Shown: positions 7,318-17,196, counted from the first letter of the stretch. The stretch: DNA of 36,091 nt from a virus (IMGVR_UViG_3300037486_000231:1-36091); one strand, 5' to 3'. The notes: a model not told the origin generated them from the letters alone. A program made the numbers and translations.

Positions 7318-10109
7318 TGGCTAACTTCTACGGCGAACTCGTCATCAGGATCACCAGCGACACCGCGGGCCTCAAGAAGGGACTCGCGGAGTCGGCTGCT
7401 GGGGTAGAGGCGCTCGGCACCAAGGCGACCAAGGCGGGCCGCTTCACGGCCGCGCGCATGGAGCATGTCGGCCGGCAGATGCAGAACGTCGGCCGGCAGA
7501 TGACGCAGTTCGTCACCCTCCCGATCGCCGCCGGCTTCGCGATCGCCGGCATCGCGGCCTTCAAGTACCAAGACCAACTGATGAAGATCCAGAACCTCAC
7601 GGGCACGACCGCGGCGCAGACGAAGGCGTGGGGAGACGAACTCATTCGCCTCGGAGGTGTCACTGGTCAGACGCCGATCAAGCTGGCCGAAAGCCTCTAC
7701 TTCGTCGCCAGTTCGGGGTTCAAGGGCGCAGACGCGATGAAGGTCATCGAGGTGTCGGCCAAGGCCGCCGCCGCCGGCATGGGCGACGTGATGGTGACGG
7801 CCGATGTGCTCACGTCTGCCATGAACGCCTACGGCCACTCCACCTACACGGCCGCGGAGGTCACCGACTACCTGATGAAGACGGTCGAAGTCGGTAAGGC
7901 CGAGCCGGTCGCGCTCGCCAACTCCCTCGGCCGCATCATGCCGGTCGCGGCGCAACTCAAGGTCGGCCTCGATGAACTCGGCGGTAACGTCGCCGCGCTG
8001 ACCCTCGGCGGCCTCTCGAGCGCGGAGGCGGTCACCGCCCTCCGCGGCACGATGATGGCCCTGGTCGCGCCGGCGAAGATGAGCATCGACCAACTGAAGG
8101 AGATGGGCTTCTCCTACCAGGAGGTCACCGACTCGATCGCCAAGAAGGGCTTGCTGCCGACGCTGAAGAAGCTCTGGGACGCCACCGGCCATGACATGCT
8201 GGCGATGCGGAAGATCGTGCCCAACGTGCGCGCCCTGAACGGCGTGCTCTCTCTGCTCGGCGCCAACTACGAGAACAACCTCAAGGTCATCGACAAGGTG
8301 GGCAACGCGCACGGCGCGCTCGACCGCGCGATGAAGAACACCGCCCAGCAGCCGGTGCAGAAGCTGCGCCAGGCATGGGCCTCGCTCCAGGGTTCGTTCA
8401 TCAAGATCGGCGCCGTCCTGCTGCCGTTCTTCGCCCAGGTGGCAGGCTGGCTCGCCCGACTGGCAGAGAGCTTCACGAAGATCTCGCCGGGTTGGCGTAA
8501 CTTCATCATGTGGGCTTTGGCGGCGGCTGCCGCCATCGGGCCTCTCGTGATGGTGCTGGGCACGCTCATCAACGGCATCGGCCTGCTGCGCGGCGCCCTC
8601 GGCGGCCTCACCCTCATCAAGGGCGTAGGCGCGGGCCTCTCCACCCTGTTCAGCGGCGGCGGCTTGGTCGCCTCTGTGACGGCCTTCGGGGCCGCTCTGG
8701 GTCCGGTGACCGTCGGTCTGCTGGCTGTGGCAGCGGCGATCGGCGTCCTCTACGGCGCGCACAAACTCTTCAACTGGTTGGACGGCACGACCGAGCGTCT
8801 CAAGAAGATGAACGCGGCGGTCGATCTTCTTGAAGACCCGAAGGTCGGGGAGAAGCTCACGAAGTGGTCCGACAAGATGGCCGGCGGGCACCTCGAGAAG
8901 ATCGGTGGACGGATCGTCTGGACGCCGGTGGTGGAGGTCAAGCCGAAGACTCCCGACGTGAGCGGCCTGGTCAAGTGGATCCACAAGCAGGGCCAACTCG
9001 CGCGCAACGCCATGCGCGAAGAGAACAAGATGAACCGCATCGAGATCATGCGTGGGAACCTTGCGACGATGCAGGAGATGGCGCAGCACGCGGAGATGAT
9101 GTCGAAGATCTCGCGGGTGCCCTCAGAGCGGACCAAGTGGGCGAACCTGTTCGGGGATTACACCAAGCAGGCAGAAGCGATGGGCATCACACTGTCGCAA
9201 CTCACTGGGCAGATGAGCACCCTGCAAGAGGCGGGCGGCAAGCGCGTCATCTTCGCGGCGATGGTGGACAGGGAAGACGCCATTGGCAAGCAGATCAAGA
9301 AGGTCGAGAGGCTCCGCGCCCTGGTCAAGAAAGATCCCGGCAACATCGAACTCGGCTTGAGGGCCGAGAAGGCCGAGCGCGGCCTCGCAAACCTCAAGCG
9401 GGAACTGAACGACTACAAGAACAAGAACTGGCAGGCGATCCTCGATGTCCGCACCGAGAAGGCCACGGCGCGTCTCAAGGCCATCGACAGGCATCTCAAG
9501 TGGCTCGAGAAGCAGAAGCCGAGTCCCGAGATCGACGCCCAGATCGAGGCGTTCGAGAAGAAGCGTGCTCGCGTCAAGGCCCGCCTGGAGGCGCTCGACG
9601 GCATGACGGTTGCGCCGACCATCGACGCGAACGGGCAGGCGGCCATCGATGAGGCGGGCCGGGTCCAAGCGGCACTGGACGCACTGAGGGACAAGTGGGT
9701 CACCATCCACATCCTGAAGGACAAGGACATCGGCGTCCACAGCGGCGGCATCGTCTCTGGCCCGCACACCGGCTACCCGATGACGCTGCACGGCAGGGAA
9801 CTCGTCCTCCCGCTCGACCATCCAGATCTCATCCCGAACTTGCTGCGGAGGGCTGGCCTCTCAGACAAGGGCAGGCGCGGCCCATTCAACGTGTCTCCCC
9901 AGCAGAGGCCCGTCATGGCGCCAGCGCCGGCGCGGTCGGCCACCGGCGGCGCGACGGAGATCCACCACCACTACAACAGCAGCGTGAGCCTTCCCGGCAG
10001 CATCGTGGTCGATGACACCGAGAAGTTCGCGAAGCGTCTGGCGCCGCACCAGGAGAACCAACTCCGCATCACCGCGCGCCGTCGGCAGAGAGGAATGGCG
10101 ACCCTGTAA
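7317..10109 (+). CDS. tape measure protein
   Basis: A 930-residue protein with the order expected of siphophage tape measures. The N-terminal ELVIRITSDTAGLKKGL is followed by repeated VGRQMQNVGRQM and a PhageMin_Tail-like core at about 65-340 (GTTAAQTKAWGDEL, VASSGFKGADAM, MNAYGHSTYTAAE). Hydrophobic segments lie at about 66-84, 398-425 and 450-478. A charged coiled-coil region spans about 560-770. The C-terminus has the common GIVSGPHTGYPMTLHGREL followed by LPLDHPD. It spans the tail lumen and sets tail length; at about 0.15 nm per residue this predicts a tail near 140 nm. No lytic transglycosylase or peptidase motif was seen. Confidence 0.9.
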   Translation: MANFYGELVIRITSDTAGLKKGLAESAAGVEALGTKATKAGRFTAARMEHVGRQMQNVGRQMTQFVTLPIAAGFAIAGIAAFKYQDQLMKIQNLTGTTAAQTKAWGDELIRLGGVTGQTPIKLAESLYFVASSGFKGADAMKVIEVSAKAAAAGMGDVMVTADVLTSAMNAYGHSTYTAAEVTDYLMKTVEVGKAEPVALANSLGRIMPVAAQLKVGLDELGGNVAALTLGGLSSAEAVTALRGTMMALVAPAKMSIDQLKEMGFSYQEVTDSIAKKGLLPTLKKLWDATGHDMLAMRKIVPNVRALNGVLSLLGANYENNLKVIDKVGNAHGALDRAMKNTAQQPVQKLRQAWASLQGSFIKIGAVLLPFFAQVAGWLARLAESFTKISPGWRNFIMWALAAAAAIGPLVMVLGTLINGIGLLRGALGGLTLIKGVGAGLSTLFSGGGLVASVTAFGAALGPVTVGLLAVAAAIGVLYGAHKLFNWLDGTTERLKKMNAAVDLLEDPKVGEKLTKWSDKMAGGHLEKIGGRIVWTPVVEVKPKTPDVSGLVKWIHKQGQLARNAMREENKMNRIEIMRGNLATMQEMAQHAEMMSKISRVPSERTKWANLFGDYTKQAEAMGITLSQLTGQMSTLQEAGGKRVIFAAMVDREDAIGKQIKKVERLRALVKKDPGNIELGLRAEKAERGLANLKRELNDYKNKNWQAILDVRTEKATARLKAIDRHLKWLEKQKPSPEIDAQIEAFEKKRARVKARLEALDGMTVAPTIDANGQAAIDEAGRVQAALDALRDKWVTIHILKDKDIGVHSGGIVSGPHTGYPMTLHGRELVLPLDHPDLIPNLLRRAGLSDKGRRGPFNVSPQQRPVMAPAPARSATGGATEIHHHYNSSVSLPGSIVVDDTEKFAKRLAPHQENQLRITARRRQRGMATL

Positions 10110-10546
10110 TGGCTACCGCAGTCACACTCGGCCACGGCGGCACGCCGGCCAACATCGACCTCAACAACCAGGCTACGCCGACCGGCTACTTCGTCGCCAA
10201 GGACGGCTTCCTTCCCGGCCTCGCGAAGACGACATGGGACGAGGCACCGAACTACGCCGGCGGCACGGGCCAGGTCAACGTCGTCACCAAGAACTTGGTC
10301 CCGGTCACCATCCCGATGATGGTCATCAGCAACTCTGTGGCGAACCTCAACACCGCTCTCGGCAACCTCTGGACGCTGGTGCAGACCTGTACCTTCGCGG
10401 ACCCTGGAACGCTCCAGATCGCCTCTGAGACATCGAAGACGATCGTCACCTCAAACCTGCCTGAAGACCTCGAGCGCGACACCGACTACGAGCTTGGCTT
10501 CCGCGCCTGGTTCACGCTCGTGCTCACCTGGAAGGCGTATACGTAA
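10109..10546 (+). CDS. distal tail / baseplate-associated protein
   Basis: A 145-residue beta-rich protein starting with a TAATG overlap to the tape measure. It has NIDLNNQATPTGYFVAKDG, VTIPMMVISNSVANLNTALGN and a C-terminal DYELGFRAWFTLVLTW. The position directly after the tape measure is that of distal tail (Dit-like) proteins. The LNTALGNLW helix resembles the ring-forming segment of such proteins. The assignment is positional and of moderate certainty. It overlaps the fibre gene by 1 base. Confidence 0.55.
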   Translation: MATAVTLGHGGTPANIDLNNQATPTGYFVAKDGFLPGLAKTTWDEAPNYAGGTGQVNVVTKNLVPVTIPMMVISNSVANLNTALGNLWTLVQTCTFADPGTLQIASETSKTIVTSNLPEDLERDTDYELGFRAWFTLVLTWKAYT

Positions 10547-13500
10547 TGGCGCTGACGGTCACTGGCCTGGACCCTGCGAGCGCGCCCGAGGGAACGCTCG
10601 TCGTCATCACCGGGACGGACTTCACCGAGGACACCAGCCGGGTGCGCTTCGGCACCTACGACTGCGGCCTCAACTACACGGTCATCAGCGACACAGAGAT
10701 CTCCTGCGTCGTGCCGGCGGGAACAGGCACCCAGTACGTCCTCGTGACCACGCCGGCGGGCACCAACCCGAACGGCGCCCAGTTCACCTTCGCCACCTAC
10801 GAGGGCGGCTCCAACAACGCGCCCACGATCAGCAGCGTGACGCCCAGCCAGACCGCCGGCTTCGACGGCGAGGGCGGCGACTCGGTGGTCATCGCCGGCA
10901 CCTACCTGACGACGACGCGCGCGGTCTTCTTCGGCCCGACGCTGGCGACCGCCGTTCAGGCGACCTTCACCGTGAACAGTTCGGTCCAGGTGACGGCGAT
11001 CGCGCCGCGCGGTGAGCCGGGAGTGCAAGCATACGTCTTCTTGGAGACGAACTACGGCACCGTCTCGACCACGACCACGGCGAACGACTTCCTCTACCAG
11101 TCGAGCGCCATCCCCACGGTGACCGGCCTCACGCCGGCGACCGCGCTACCGGGCTTCGAGGTCACGGTGACGGGCACGAACTTCACCTACACCACCGCCG
11201 TGCGCGTGGGCACGCTCTACGCCTCGTTCGTCATCGTGGACGCGACGACCATCAGGTTCATCGTGCCGGGAGACACGACCTTCCTCGGCAGCACCGCCGA
11301 GGTCTACGTCTCCAACTTCTGGGGAGAGTCCACCACCCACGCGACGCTCACCTACGCGACCGCCGGCACGCTGCGGACGACGCTCTCTTTGAGCACCGGC
11401 ACGCCGGCCATGTCGCCGCGGGACGGCTGGATCGTCACCAGCGGCTCCATCACTTGCACCCTGACGGCGACCTACACGCCGTGGTCGCTGGAGACGTACG
11501 TCGAGTCGAAGTGGTACAGGCGCGACAACGATGCGCCGGCCAGGTACACCGGCACCTTCACCGTCACCGGCGAGGGCAGCCACAAGATCGAGTTCTGGTC
11601 GGTCGGCAAGGACGGCGTCATCGAAACGGCGAACGTGCGCTACGTCAACATCGTCGCCACCGCCACGCCCACGCTGACGGCTACCGCTGGCATCGGCCAG
11701 ATCTCCTTCTCGTGGACGGCCATCAACATCCCTGGCGTCTACTACACCCTGTACTACGGAGCGTCGAACCCGCCGAGCACCAACCCGACGACGCTGAACG
11801 GCTGCGCCTTCGTCTACATGATCGCACCGGGCACCAACGTCTACGCGCGCGTGCGCGTCTACGGCCCCGATGGCGCCGACTACGGCTACTCCAACGTCAC
11901 CGGGCCGACGCAGTCGAACGGAGTCGCGGCATCGGACCTGGCCGACAACGCCATCACCTCCGCGAAGCTCGCGCCCGACATCACGCCGCCGCCGATCTTC
12001 GCCAGCGATCCCGCTGTCGGCGGCTACGTCAACGGCGACTACTACTACAACTCGACGGACAAGCAACTGCACATCCTGAGTGGCGGTGCCTGGACCCACG
12101 CCAGCGCCCAGAGTCTCGCCATCATCGGCCAGGCCGTGGCGGGAACGATCGCCGCCGCCGCCATCGGCGCGACGGAGATCGCCGCCGACTCCATCTTCGC
12201 CAAGCACCTCATCGTCGCGGACTACGAGAACCTCGTTGCCAACGCCAGCAGCGAACTCGCCCTGCCGTCGGGACTCAGCTACCCGGTGGCCTACGACAGC
12301 GCGGAGATCGAGTTTCGCGGCGTCATCAACACCAACGCCAACCGCGGCAACAACTGCCGGCGCGTCACGGGCAACACCGCGGCGGTGTATCTCACCCTCT
12401 GTGACCCGGTCCCGGCGAAGGCCGGCGACGTATTCCGCATCTCGGTGAAGTCGAAGGTGGGAACCACGGGAACCGCCCAGGTCGCGATCGCTGGCGTGAA
12501 CGCCAGCGGCTCCGACGTTGCCACGCCGACAGCCTCAACCGGCACCACCTCGACCAGCTACCAGTCCGACGGCCCACCCATCGTCACCGACTACGTCGAG
12601 TACACGGTGCCGACGGGTTCGGGAGCGTCGGCGGTCGTCGCCGTGCGCGCCTACCTCATGTACACCGGCGCCGCCGCCACCTACGGCTACTTCGATGACA
12701 TCCTCTTCCGCAAGATGCTGGCCGGCGAACTCGTCGTGGACGGTGCGATTACGGCAGCAAAGATCGCCGCCAACACCATCACCGCTACCTCTGGATGCAT
12801 CGCCTCACTGAACGCCGACTGGCTGACCGCCGGCGTCATCGACGCCGTGGACATCAACGGCGTTGATATCACAGGCTGCGTCATTACCGCTGGCGCGGCG
12901 ACTTCGGCCTGCGAGATCAACATCGCGGATCGCGGCTCCACCTCGGCAAGCATCGAGCTTTGGTCGGGGATGACTGGAGAAGACTTCCCAGGCAGCCTTC
13001 TCGTGCAAGACCTGACGACGAGCGCGCGGGTGAACCTGAACGGCGTCCAACTTGACGAGATGACGCGCCCGAGCATCGACATGATCTCTGGCACCGCCGA
13101 CTACGACACCTACATCGATATCGCGCCCGGTTCCAACTGCAACATCCGTCTCGACAACCTCGGGGCCAGCGGTGACGGCGAGATCTCCTACACCGCAGAC
13201 AGCGGGCACACGTTCACCGGGATCACCTACGTCGCCAAACTTCCGCGCCTGCGCCACTACAGCCACCAACTTCAGCACGAGTTCATCATGCCGGCGACCA
13301 GCTATGCCACTGGGGCTTACGCTGCCGAGTTCTACTCATCGGACATCAACAACGGTCTTGCCGCCGCAGGTGGCCTCGACTTGATCGACGGTGGGGCAGA
13401 GCATCCCGGCGTCATCCAGTACTACTCCGCGAGCACGGGCGGCGGCGCGAGCACCGGCAACGGACGGATGATCCGCACCAACATTGACGCCTTCTTCCCG

Positions 13501-13950
13501 CGCCCTGGCGACATCATGGAGTTCGTCATCTACTTCCCGTCCGGTCCCACCAGCCTCAACTGGCGCGGCGGCATCTTCAACGCATGGTCAACCACCGACA
13601 CCTCGACGCTGCCGACCTTGGGCTGCTGGCTGCGCGTGTATGGCAACGGAGGGACCGCCGGCTCGCAGACCCTGCGCGTCTACGGCTACTCGAACGCGAC
13701 CGCGACCACAGGCTACGCTACGCTGAACGAGGATACGTGGTACACGCTCCGCATCGAGGTCGGCACGAACACGGCCACCTTCACGGCGTTCACAGAGAAC
13801 GGCTCCGCTGTGACGTGGTCGAACAATACGGCCTCGGCCACCTTCTCCGACTCCTCTGGCTTCGGCGTCTACTCGTACAACACGGCAGTGACGAACGTCT
13901 ACATGATGAACCTCGACTACATGGCCCTCTCGTACAGGCGTGATCGCTGA
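10546..13950 (+). CDS. large tail fibre / receptor-binding protein with TIG and lectin-like domains
   Basis: A 1134-residue protein with three N-terminal IPT/TIG-type immunoglobulin-like domains at about 1-85, 88-185 and 190-276. Each has a VTG or SVTP start and a VTGTNF-like strand. A further beta domain and an FN3-like region reach to about 465. Next come DNAITSAKLAPD and GAITAAKIAANTI segments typical of fibre shafts. They flank a jelly-roll carbohydrate-binding-like domain at about 550-720 (ANASSELALPSG, GDVFRISVKSK, GYFDDILF). The C-terminal 220 residues resemble a LamG/concanavalin-type lectin (TWYTLRIEVGTNTATF). It is probably extracellular on the tail tip and binds surface glycans. 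Domain calls are from pattern only. Confidence 0.75.
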   Translation: MALTVTGLDPASAPEGTLVVITGTDFTEDTSRVRFGTYDCGLNYTVISDTEISCVVPAGTGTQYVLVTTPAGTNPNGAQFTFATYEGGSNNAPTISSVTPSQTAGFDGEGGDSVVIAGTYLTTTRAVFFGPTLATAVQATFTVNSSVQVTAIAPRGEPGVQAYVFLETNYGTVSTTTTANDFLYQSSAIPTVTGLTPATALPGFEVTVTGTNFTYTTAVRVGTLYASFVIVDATTIRFIVPGDTTFLGSTAEVYVSNFWGESTTHATLTYATAGTLRTTLSLSTGTPAMSPRDGWIVTSGSITCTLTATYTPWSLETYVESKWYRRDNDAPARYTGTFTVTGEGSHKIEFWSVGKDGVIETANVRYVNIVATATPTLTATAGIGQISFSWTAINIPGVYYTLYYGASNPPSTNPTTLNGCAFVYMIAPGTNVYARVRVYGPDGADYGYSNVTGPTQSNGVAASDLADNAITSAKLAPDITPPPIFASDPAVGGYVNGDYYYNSTDKQLHILSGGAWTHASAQSLAIIGQAVAGTIAAAAIGATEIAADSIFAKHLIVADYENLVANASSELALPSGLSYPVAYDSAEIEFRGVINTNANRGNNCRRVTGNTAAVYLTLCDPVPAKAGDVFRISVKSKVGTTGTAQVAIAGVNASGSDVATPTASTGTTSTSYQSDGPPIVTDYVEYTVPTGSGASAVVAVRAYLMYTGAAATYGYFDDILFRKMLAGELVVDGAITAAKIAANTITATSGCIASLNADWLTAGVIDAVDINGVDITGCVITAGAATSACEINIADRGSTSASIELWSGMTGEDFPGSLLVQDLTTSARVNLNGVQLDEMTRPSIDMISGTADYDTYIDIAPGSNCNIRLDNLGASGDGEISYTADSGHTFTGITYVAKLPRLRHYSHQLQHEFIMPATSYATGAYAAEFYSSDINNGLAAAGGLDLIDGGAEHPGVIQYYSASTGGGASTGNGRMIRTNIDAFFPRPGDIMEFVIYFPSGPTSLNWRGGIFNAWSTTDTSTLPTLGCWLRVYGNGGTAGSQTLRVYGYSNATATTGYATLNEDTWYTLRIEVGTNTATFTAFTENGSAVTWSNNTASATFSDSSGFGVYSYNTAVTNVYMMNLDYMALSYRRDR

Positions 13951-15677
13951 TGGCCTACGCTGGACTCCTCGACGGTGGCCTGACCATCACCGCCGGCTGC
14001 GCGTCCGACTGGACGGGCGGCACCAACATCACGTCCCTGGCGCACGGCCTCGAGTTTGAGACGACCGTCAACGGCATCGGCGGCGGCTCCTTCTGGATCG
14101 AGGTCACGAACCCGTTCGATGTGTCGGCCCTCACCTGGCTGATGCACGGCAAGCGTGTCAACGTCAGCCACACCTACGACGCCGTCACGAGCTACCTGTA
14201 TAAGGGCTACATCGTCAACGATCCGCGCCGCGGCATCGCCGGCGAGACGGCGCGCGTCACGGTCGAACTCGGCGGCCCGCTGGACGTGGCGAAGTGGCGC
14301 ACCGACTGCGCCTTCTTCTTCACCGACGCCGACACCAGCGAGAACTGGATCGTCAACAAGCGCAACAACAAGGTCTTCAACTGCCAGACCGGCGACTCCA
14401 TCGAGATCTCGGTGGACAAGGGCGACAAGGTGCCCGACAACTACCGCGGCGGCATCGTCGGCTATGTGCCCTACCTCGGCGCCCAGTACATGATCGGCAC
14501 CAGCGCACAGAACCGCTTCAACGGCGTGCGGCGCATCGACGGTCACATCAGCTTCGACCTGGGCGACAACATGCGCGCCCGCCTGCTGGCGAAGACCAGC
14601 GGCTACACCGACCAGCGCAACGTCGCCTCGTCCGAGTACGATGTCCTCCAGACCTGGACGGGCAAGGCCGACAACCGCTACTTCGACTCCAACAGTTGGT
14701 GGTCGCCGCCGACCGACGGCGTGAAGTACCTCGCCCTGGCGCTCTATTCGACGCCGGTGACCGGCGACAACAACGTGATGAACGCCGACCGCTTCGTCCG
14801 CATCGAGGACTGCCGCGTCTACTGCGGCACCGTCTCGCGGCGCATCGATGAGGGCATGTTGACGATCGCCAACTGGGTGAACATGCACACGCTCAACACC
14901 ACCGAGAGCGTCTACAGCGTCATCCCCAGCCTCTTCTCCCGGCCTCCCTGCTCGCCTGTGGACGCGATGACCGAGTTCTCCGTCCAGGCTGACAAGCTCA
15001 TGCAGTGGGGATGGTGGCCCGAGCGCGCCTCCAACAACGTCAGGTTCCGCGCCATCTACCTGCCCACGGCCGACATTCGCGCCGCGACCAACTGCTACAC
15101 CATCGACGCCACCGTACCCGGCGTCAACTGGGACGTGCGTCCGCGGCCAGAGGACGGCCAGGGCGACGTTCGCGCGCTGCGCTTCATCTACGGGCGCATG
15201 GGCCGCAAGACGGACTGGCCGGCGGGCACGCCGAACGCCGTCATCGGCCCCAGCGATCCCGGCTTCCGCAACACCGGCGGCCCGTTCCAGGGTTCGACCT
15301 CCATCGTCCCGACCGTGGACTTCAGCGATCGCAACTACAGCGACGAGCACGCCAAGCGCGTCGCCAAGAACCTCGGGCGCCAACTTCAGAACGCCGACAA
15401 GATGAGCGGCAGCGTGAGTTCCCGCGCGCTCGCGCTCGCGCGCACCACAGACTCAGCCGTCTTCCCCTACGCTTACATCCAGGGCGGCGAGTTCGTCGTC
15501 TCGACGCAAGAAGACGCCAGCAGCACCAAACCGCTACTGGTGACGCGCTGCCACGTTGACGTGGACAGCCAGACCGTGGAGATGGACGTGGGTCTGCCGG
15601 CCGACGCCCTCCTCCGTCAACTCGAGCAGGCCGGCCGCTTGGGCCGCACTCCAAAGTGGAACAAGCGCCGCCGATGA
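13950..15677 (+). CDS. tail hub-like minor tail protein
   Basis: A 575-residue protein starting in a TGATG overlap. The N-terminus is a beta-rich domain (DGGLTITAGCASDWTGG, HGKRVNVSHTYDAV, LYKGYIVNDPRRG) like the ring-forming domain of tail hub or Tal-like proteins. The middle has an aromatic carbohydrate-domain-like region (YFDSNSWWSPP). The C-terminus repeats hub-type features, ending FVVSTQEDASSTKPLLVTRCHVD and a basic RRR tail. It probably forms or decorates the tail tip next to the fibre. No peptidase motif was recognised. Confidence 0.55.
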   Translation: MAYAGLLDGGLTITAGCASDWTGGTNITSLAHGLEFETTVNGIGGGSFWIEVTNPFDVSALTWLMHGKRVNVSHTYDAVTSYLYKGYIVNDPRRGIAGETARVTVELGGPLDVAKWRTDCAFFFTDADTSENWIVNKRNNKVFNCQTGDSIEISVDKGDKVPDNYRGGIVGYVPYLGAQYMIGTSAQNRFNGVRRIDGHISFDLGDNMRARLLAKTSGYTDQRNVASSEYDVLQTWTGKADNRYFDSNSWWSPPTDGVKYLALALYSTPVTGDNNVMNADRFVRIEDCRVYCGTVSRRIDEGMLTIANWVNMHTLNTTESVYSVIPSLFSRPPCSPVDAMTEFSVQADKLMQWGWWPERASNNVRFRAIYLPTADIRAATNCYTIDATVPGVNWDVRPRPEDGQGDVRALRFIYGRMGRKTDWPAGTPNAVIGPSDPGFRNTGGPFQGSTSIVPTVDFSDRNYSDEHAKRVAKNLGRQLQNADKMSGSVSSRALALARTTDSAVFPYAYIQGGEFVVSTQEDASSTKPLLVTRCHVDVDSQTVEMDVGLPADALLRQLEQAGRLGRTPKWNKRRR

Positions 15678-15688
15678 AAGGGTAGCGA

Positions 15689-16267
15689 GTGGCCGACCAC
15701 TTCGAGAAAGCGAAGGATGAGATCCTGCTGAAGACCGACGGCAACGGCGGGCCGACGAACCGCGACATGCTCAAGGCGATGGGCGCACTGGCGCTCGACG
15801 TGGACGAGGCCATCGACGGCCTGGACAAGAAGAACAAGGCTCGCCATGACGAGACGCTCAAGGTGCTCGACATGCAGGGCGTCGAGATCACCTGTTGCCA
15901 GGAGGACATCGACGTGCTGGAGAAGTGGCGCACCGAGTCCTCGCTGACGTGCGTCTCCAAGGTCCGCGAGATCGCCGCCGAGGTGGCCGCCGACCTTCAC
16001 GGGCCGACGCACGAGAGGCACTTGCTGGAGCACCACAACGACAAGCCGCAGTCGGGCGTCTCACCGCTGGGCCGGGACTACGCCGATCCATCCGACTCGC
16101 AGTTCGGTGAGCACAGGGAGTCCGCGCACCCTCCAGAGGATGAGGAACTTGGCGATCTGCGCCGCTTCTGGCGCACCTTCAAGTGGTTCGTCATCACCTT
16201 CGGCGTCGCTGTTCTCGTCATGCTTGCCGACCAACTCGGCAACATCATCTTCGGAGGTCCGACGTGA
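15689..16267 (+). CDS. membrane-anchored coiled-coil protein next to the lysis genes
   Basis: A 192-residue protein starting at GTG 15689 after AAAGGGTAGCGA. Residues 1-105 are charged and helical, likely coiled coil. A His/Asp/Pro-rich linker follows, and one hydrophobic segment lies near the end (about 164-181, KWFVITFGVAVLVMLA). Placement between tail tip and endolysin genes and a single C-terminal membrane segment suggest a lysis accessory or membrane-anchored protein. I do not recognise a family, and a holin is unlikely at this length. Confidence 0.6.
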   Translation: MADHFEKAKDEILLKTDGNGGPTNRDMLKAMGALALDVDEAIDGLDKKNKARHDETLKVLDMQGVEITCCQEDIDVLEKWRTESSLTCVSKVREIAAEVAADLHGPTHERHLLEHHNDKPQSGVSPLGRDYADPSDSQFGEHRESAHPPEDEELGDLRRFWRTFKWFVITFGVAVLVMLADQLGNIIFGGPT

Positions 16268-16458
16268 GCCGTCGTAGGACACAGGTCACGGCGACCATCT
16301 ACGACACCGAAGGCTTCGTCTTCATCAGTTTCCGCGGCAACGCCCAGGACGTGGGCGACGCCGCGTCGATCTACGTGCTCAACGTGGCCCACCCGCTGGG
16401 CGGCTCCGAGCGCGCCGAGGTAGAGCTTGTCGAGGACCGCGAAGAGGAGGGACCATGA
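16264..16458 (+). CDS. small beta-rich protein, unknown function
   Basis: A 64-residue protein from GTG 16264 in a GTGA overlap with the previous stop, ending in an ATGA overlap with the endolysin. The sequence TATIYDTEGFVFISF suggests two beta strands and the C-terminus is acidic (VEDREEEGP). No family is recognised. The overlaps on both sides support it being a real, coupled gene of the lysis unit. Confidence 0.55.
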   Translation: MSRRRTQVTATIYDTEGFVFISFRGNAQDVGDAASIYVLNVAHPLGGSERAEVELVEDREEEGP

Positions 16459-17045
16459 AGGAGCACGTCAAGAGCAGTCCGAACTGGACGCCGAGGCCGA
16501 ACGGCCTGAACAGCGTCTGGGCCGTCATCCTGCACCACACGGCCACCGGCGGCGACACCGGGCAGGCCGTCGCCAACTACTTCGCCACGCGCGCGGCCGA
16601 GGTGTCGGCGCACGTCGTCATCGATGAGCACGGCGAGGTCTGGCGCTGCGTGGACATCTCCAAGGCCGCCTGGCACGCCGGCCAGTGCCGGCGCGTGGAC
16701 TGGGATCGCGACGGGAAGCTCGAGGACTGGGAGCAGTACGTCAACTCGATCAGCATCGGCATAGAGTTCTGCAACCGCGGCGGCAGCGACAGCTACCCGA
16801 ACGCGCAGATCTACTCGGCCGCCATGCTCATCCGTCGCTGGGACGCCAAGTGCCCCAACCTCAAGCTGCGGAACATCACCGACCACGCCGCCGTGAACCT
16901 CAACGGCAAGGTGGACGTGAGCGCGACGTTCCCGGCCGCGCGGCTCTTCTGGTACATCCTGCACCCGTACAAGGCGCCGCCGGCGAACATCTACGCCGCG
17001 CTCCCCAGTTGGGCGCAGCATCAGGTAGACCAGATCAAGAAGTGA
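16455..17045 (+). CDS. endolysin, N-acetylmuramoyl-L-alanine amidase (Amidase_2/PGRP type)
   Basis: A 196-residue single-domain amidase that would cut the bond between MurNAc and L-Ala in peptidoglycan. The zinc site is readable: H27 in VILHHTATG, H144 in ITDHAAV and D154 in GKVDVSATFP, with K152 in the catalytic position of T7-lysozyme-type enzymes. AHVVIDEHGEVW and KAAWHAGQCRR are the usual core strands, and SIGIEFCNRGG the next. There is no signal peptide, so it needs a holin, and no separate wall-binding domain beyond a short C-terminal helix. The start at ATG 16455 follows GAGGAGGGA. Confidence 0.88.
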   Translation: MKEHVKSSPNWTPRPNGLNSVWAVILHHTATGGDTGQAVANYFATRAAEVSAHVVIDEHGEVWRCVDISKAAWHAGQCRRVDWDRDGKLEDWEQYVNSISIGIEFCNRGGSDSYPNAQIYSAAMLIRRWDAKCPNLKLRNITDHAAVNLNGKVDVSATFPAARLFWYILHPYKAPPANIYAALPSWAQHQVDQIKK

Positions 17046-17194
17046 GCATACTGGTCGCGCTCCTCATCTTCTGCTGCCTCGTCGCCATCTGCGGCTGCTG
17101 GCTGGTGCTGGCCGACATCCGCGTCGAGATGCGACGAGCCGTGCGTGAATACGAGCGCGGCCTGTCCAAGGACGTACGCTCTCGGGTACAATAG
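17042..17194 (+). CDS. 50-residue single-span membrane protein of the lysis cassette
   Basis: It starts at GTG 17042 in a GTGA overlap with the endolysin. Residues 3-23 are strongly hydrophobic and Cys-rich (LVALLIFCCLVAICGCWLVL), followed by a charged cytoplasmic-looking helix. Such small proteins beside endolysins are often antiholins, pinholin-like proteins or accessory membrane proteins. Which applies cannot be told from sequence. The TACAAT of a possible promoter lies within its last codons. Confidence 0.55.
   Translation: MSILVALLIFCCLVAICGCWLVLADIRVEMRRAVREYERGLSKDVRSRVQ
17187..17192 (+). promoter_or_regulatory. possible -10 element upstream of the holin leader
   Basis: TACAAT matches the TAnnnT consensus well. 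The sequence 18 bases upstream (TGTCCA, 17163-17168) is only a weak -35. Predicted transcription would begin near 17199, just where the structured leader begins. Confidence 0.3.
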
Positions 17195-17196
17195 GC

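Noticed and set aside
7107-9089. A 660-codon minus-strand frame opposite the tape measure gene
   Set aside because: It is the antisense of a long GC-rich gene, His/Arg/Leu-rich without domains or ribosome site.
13917-15383. A 488-codon minus-strand frame opposite the tail hub-like gene
   Set aside because: It is an antisense shadow with Ala/Val/Gly/Asp bias. The plus-strand gene fits start, overlap and neighbours.
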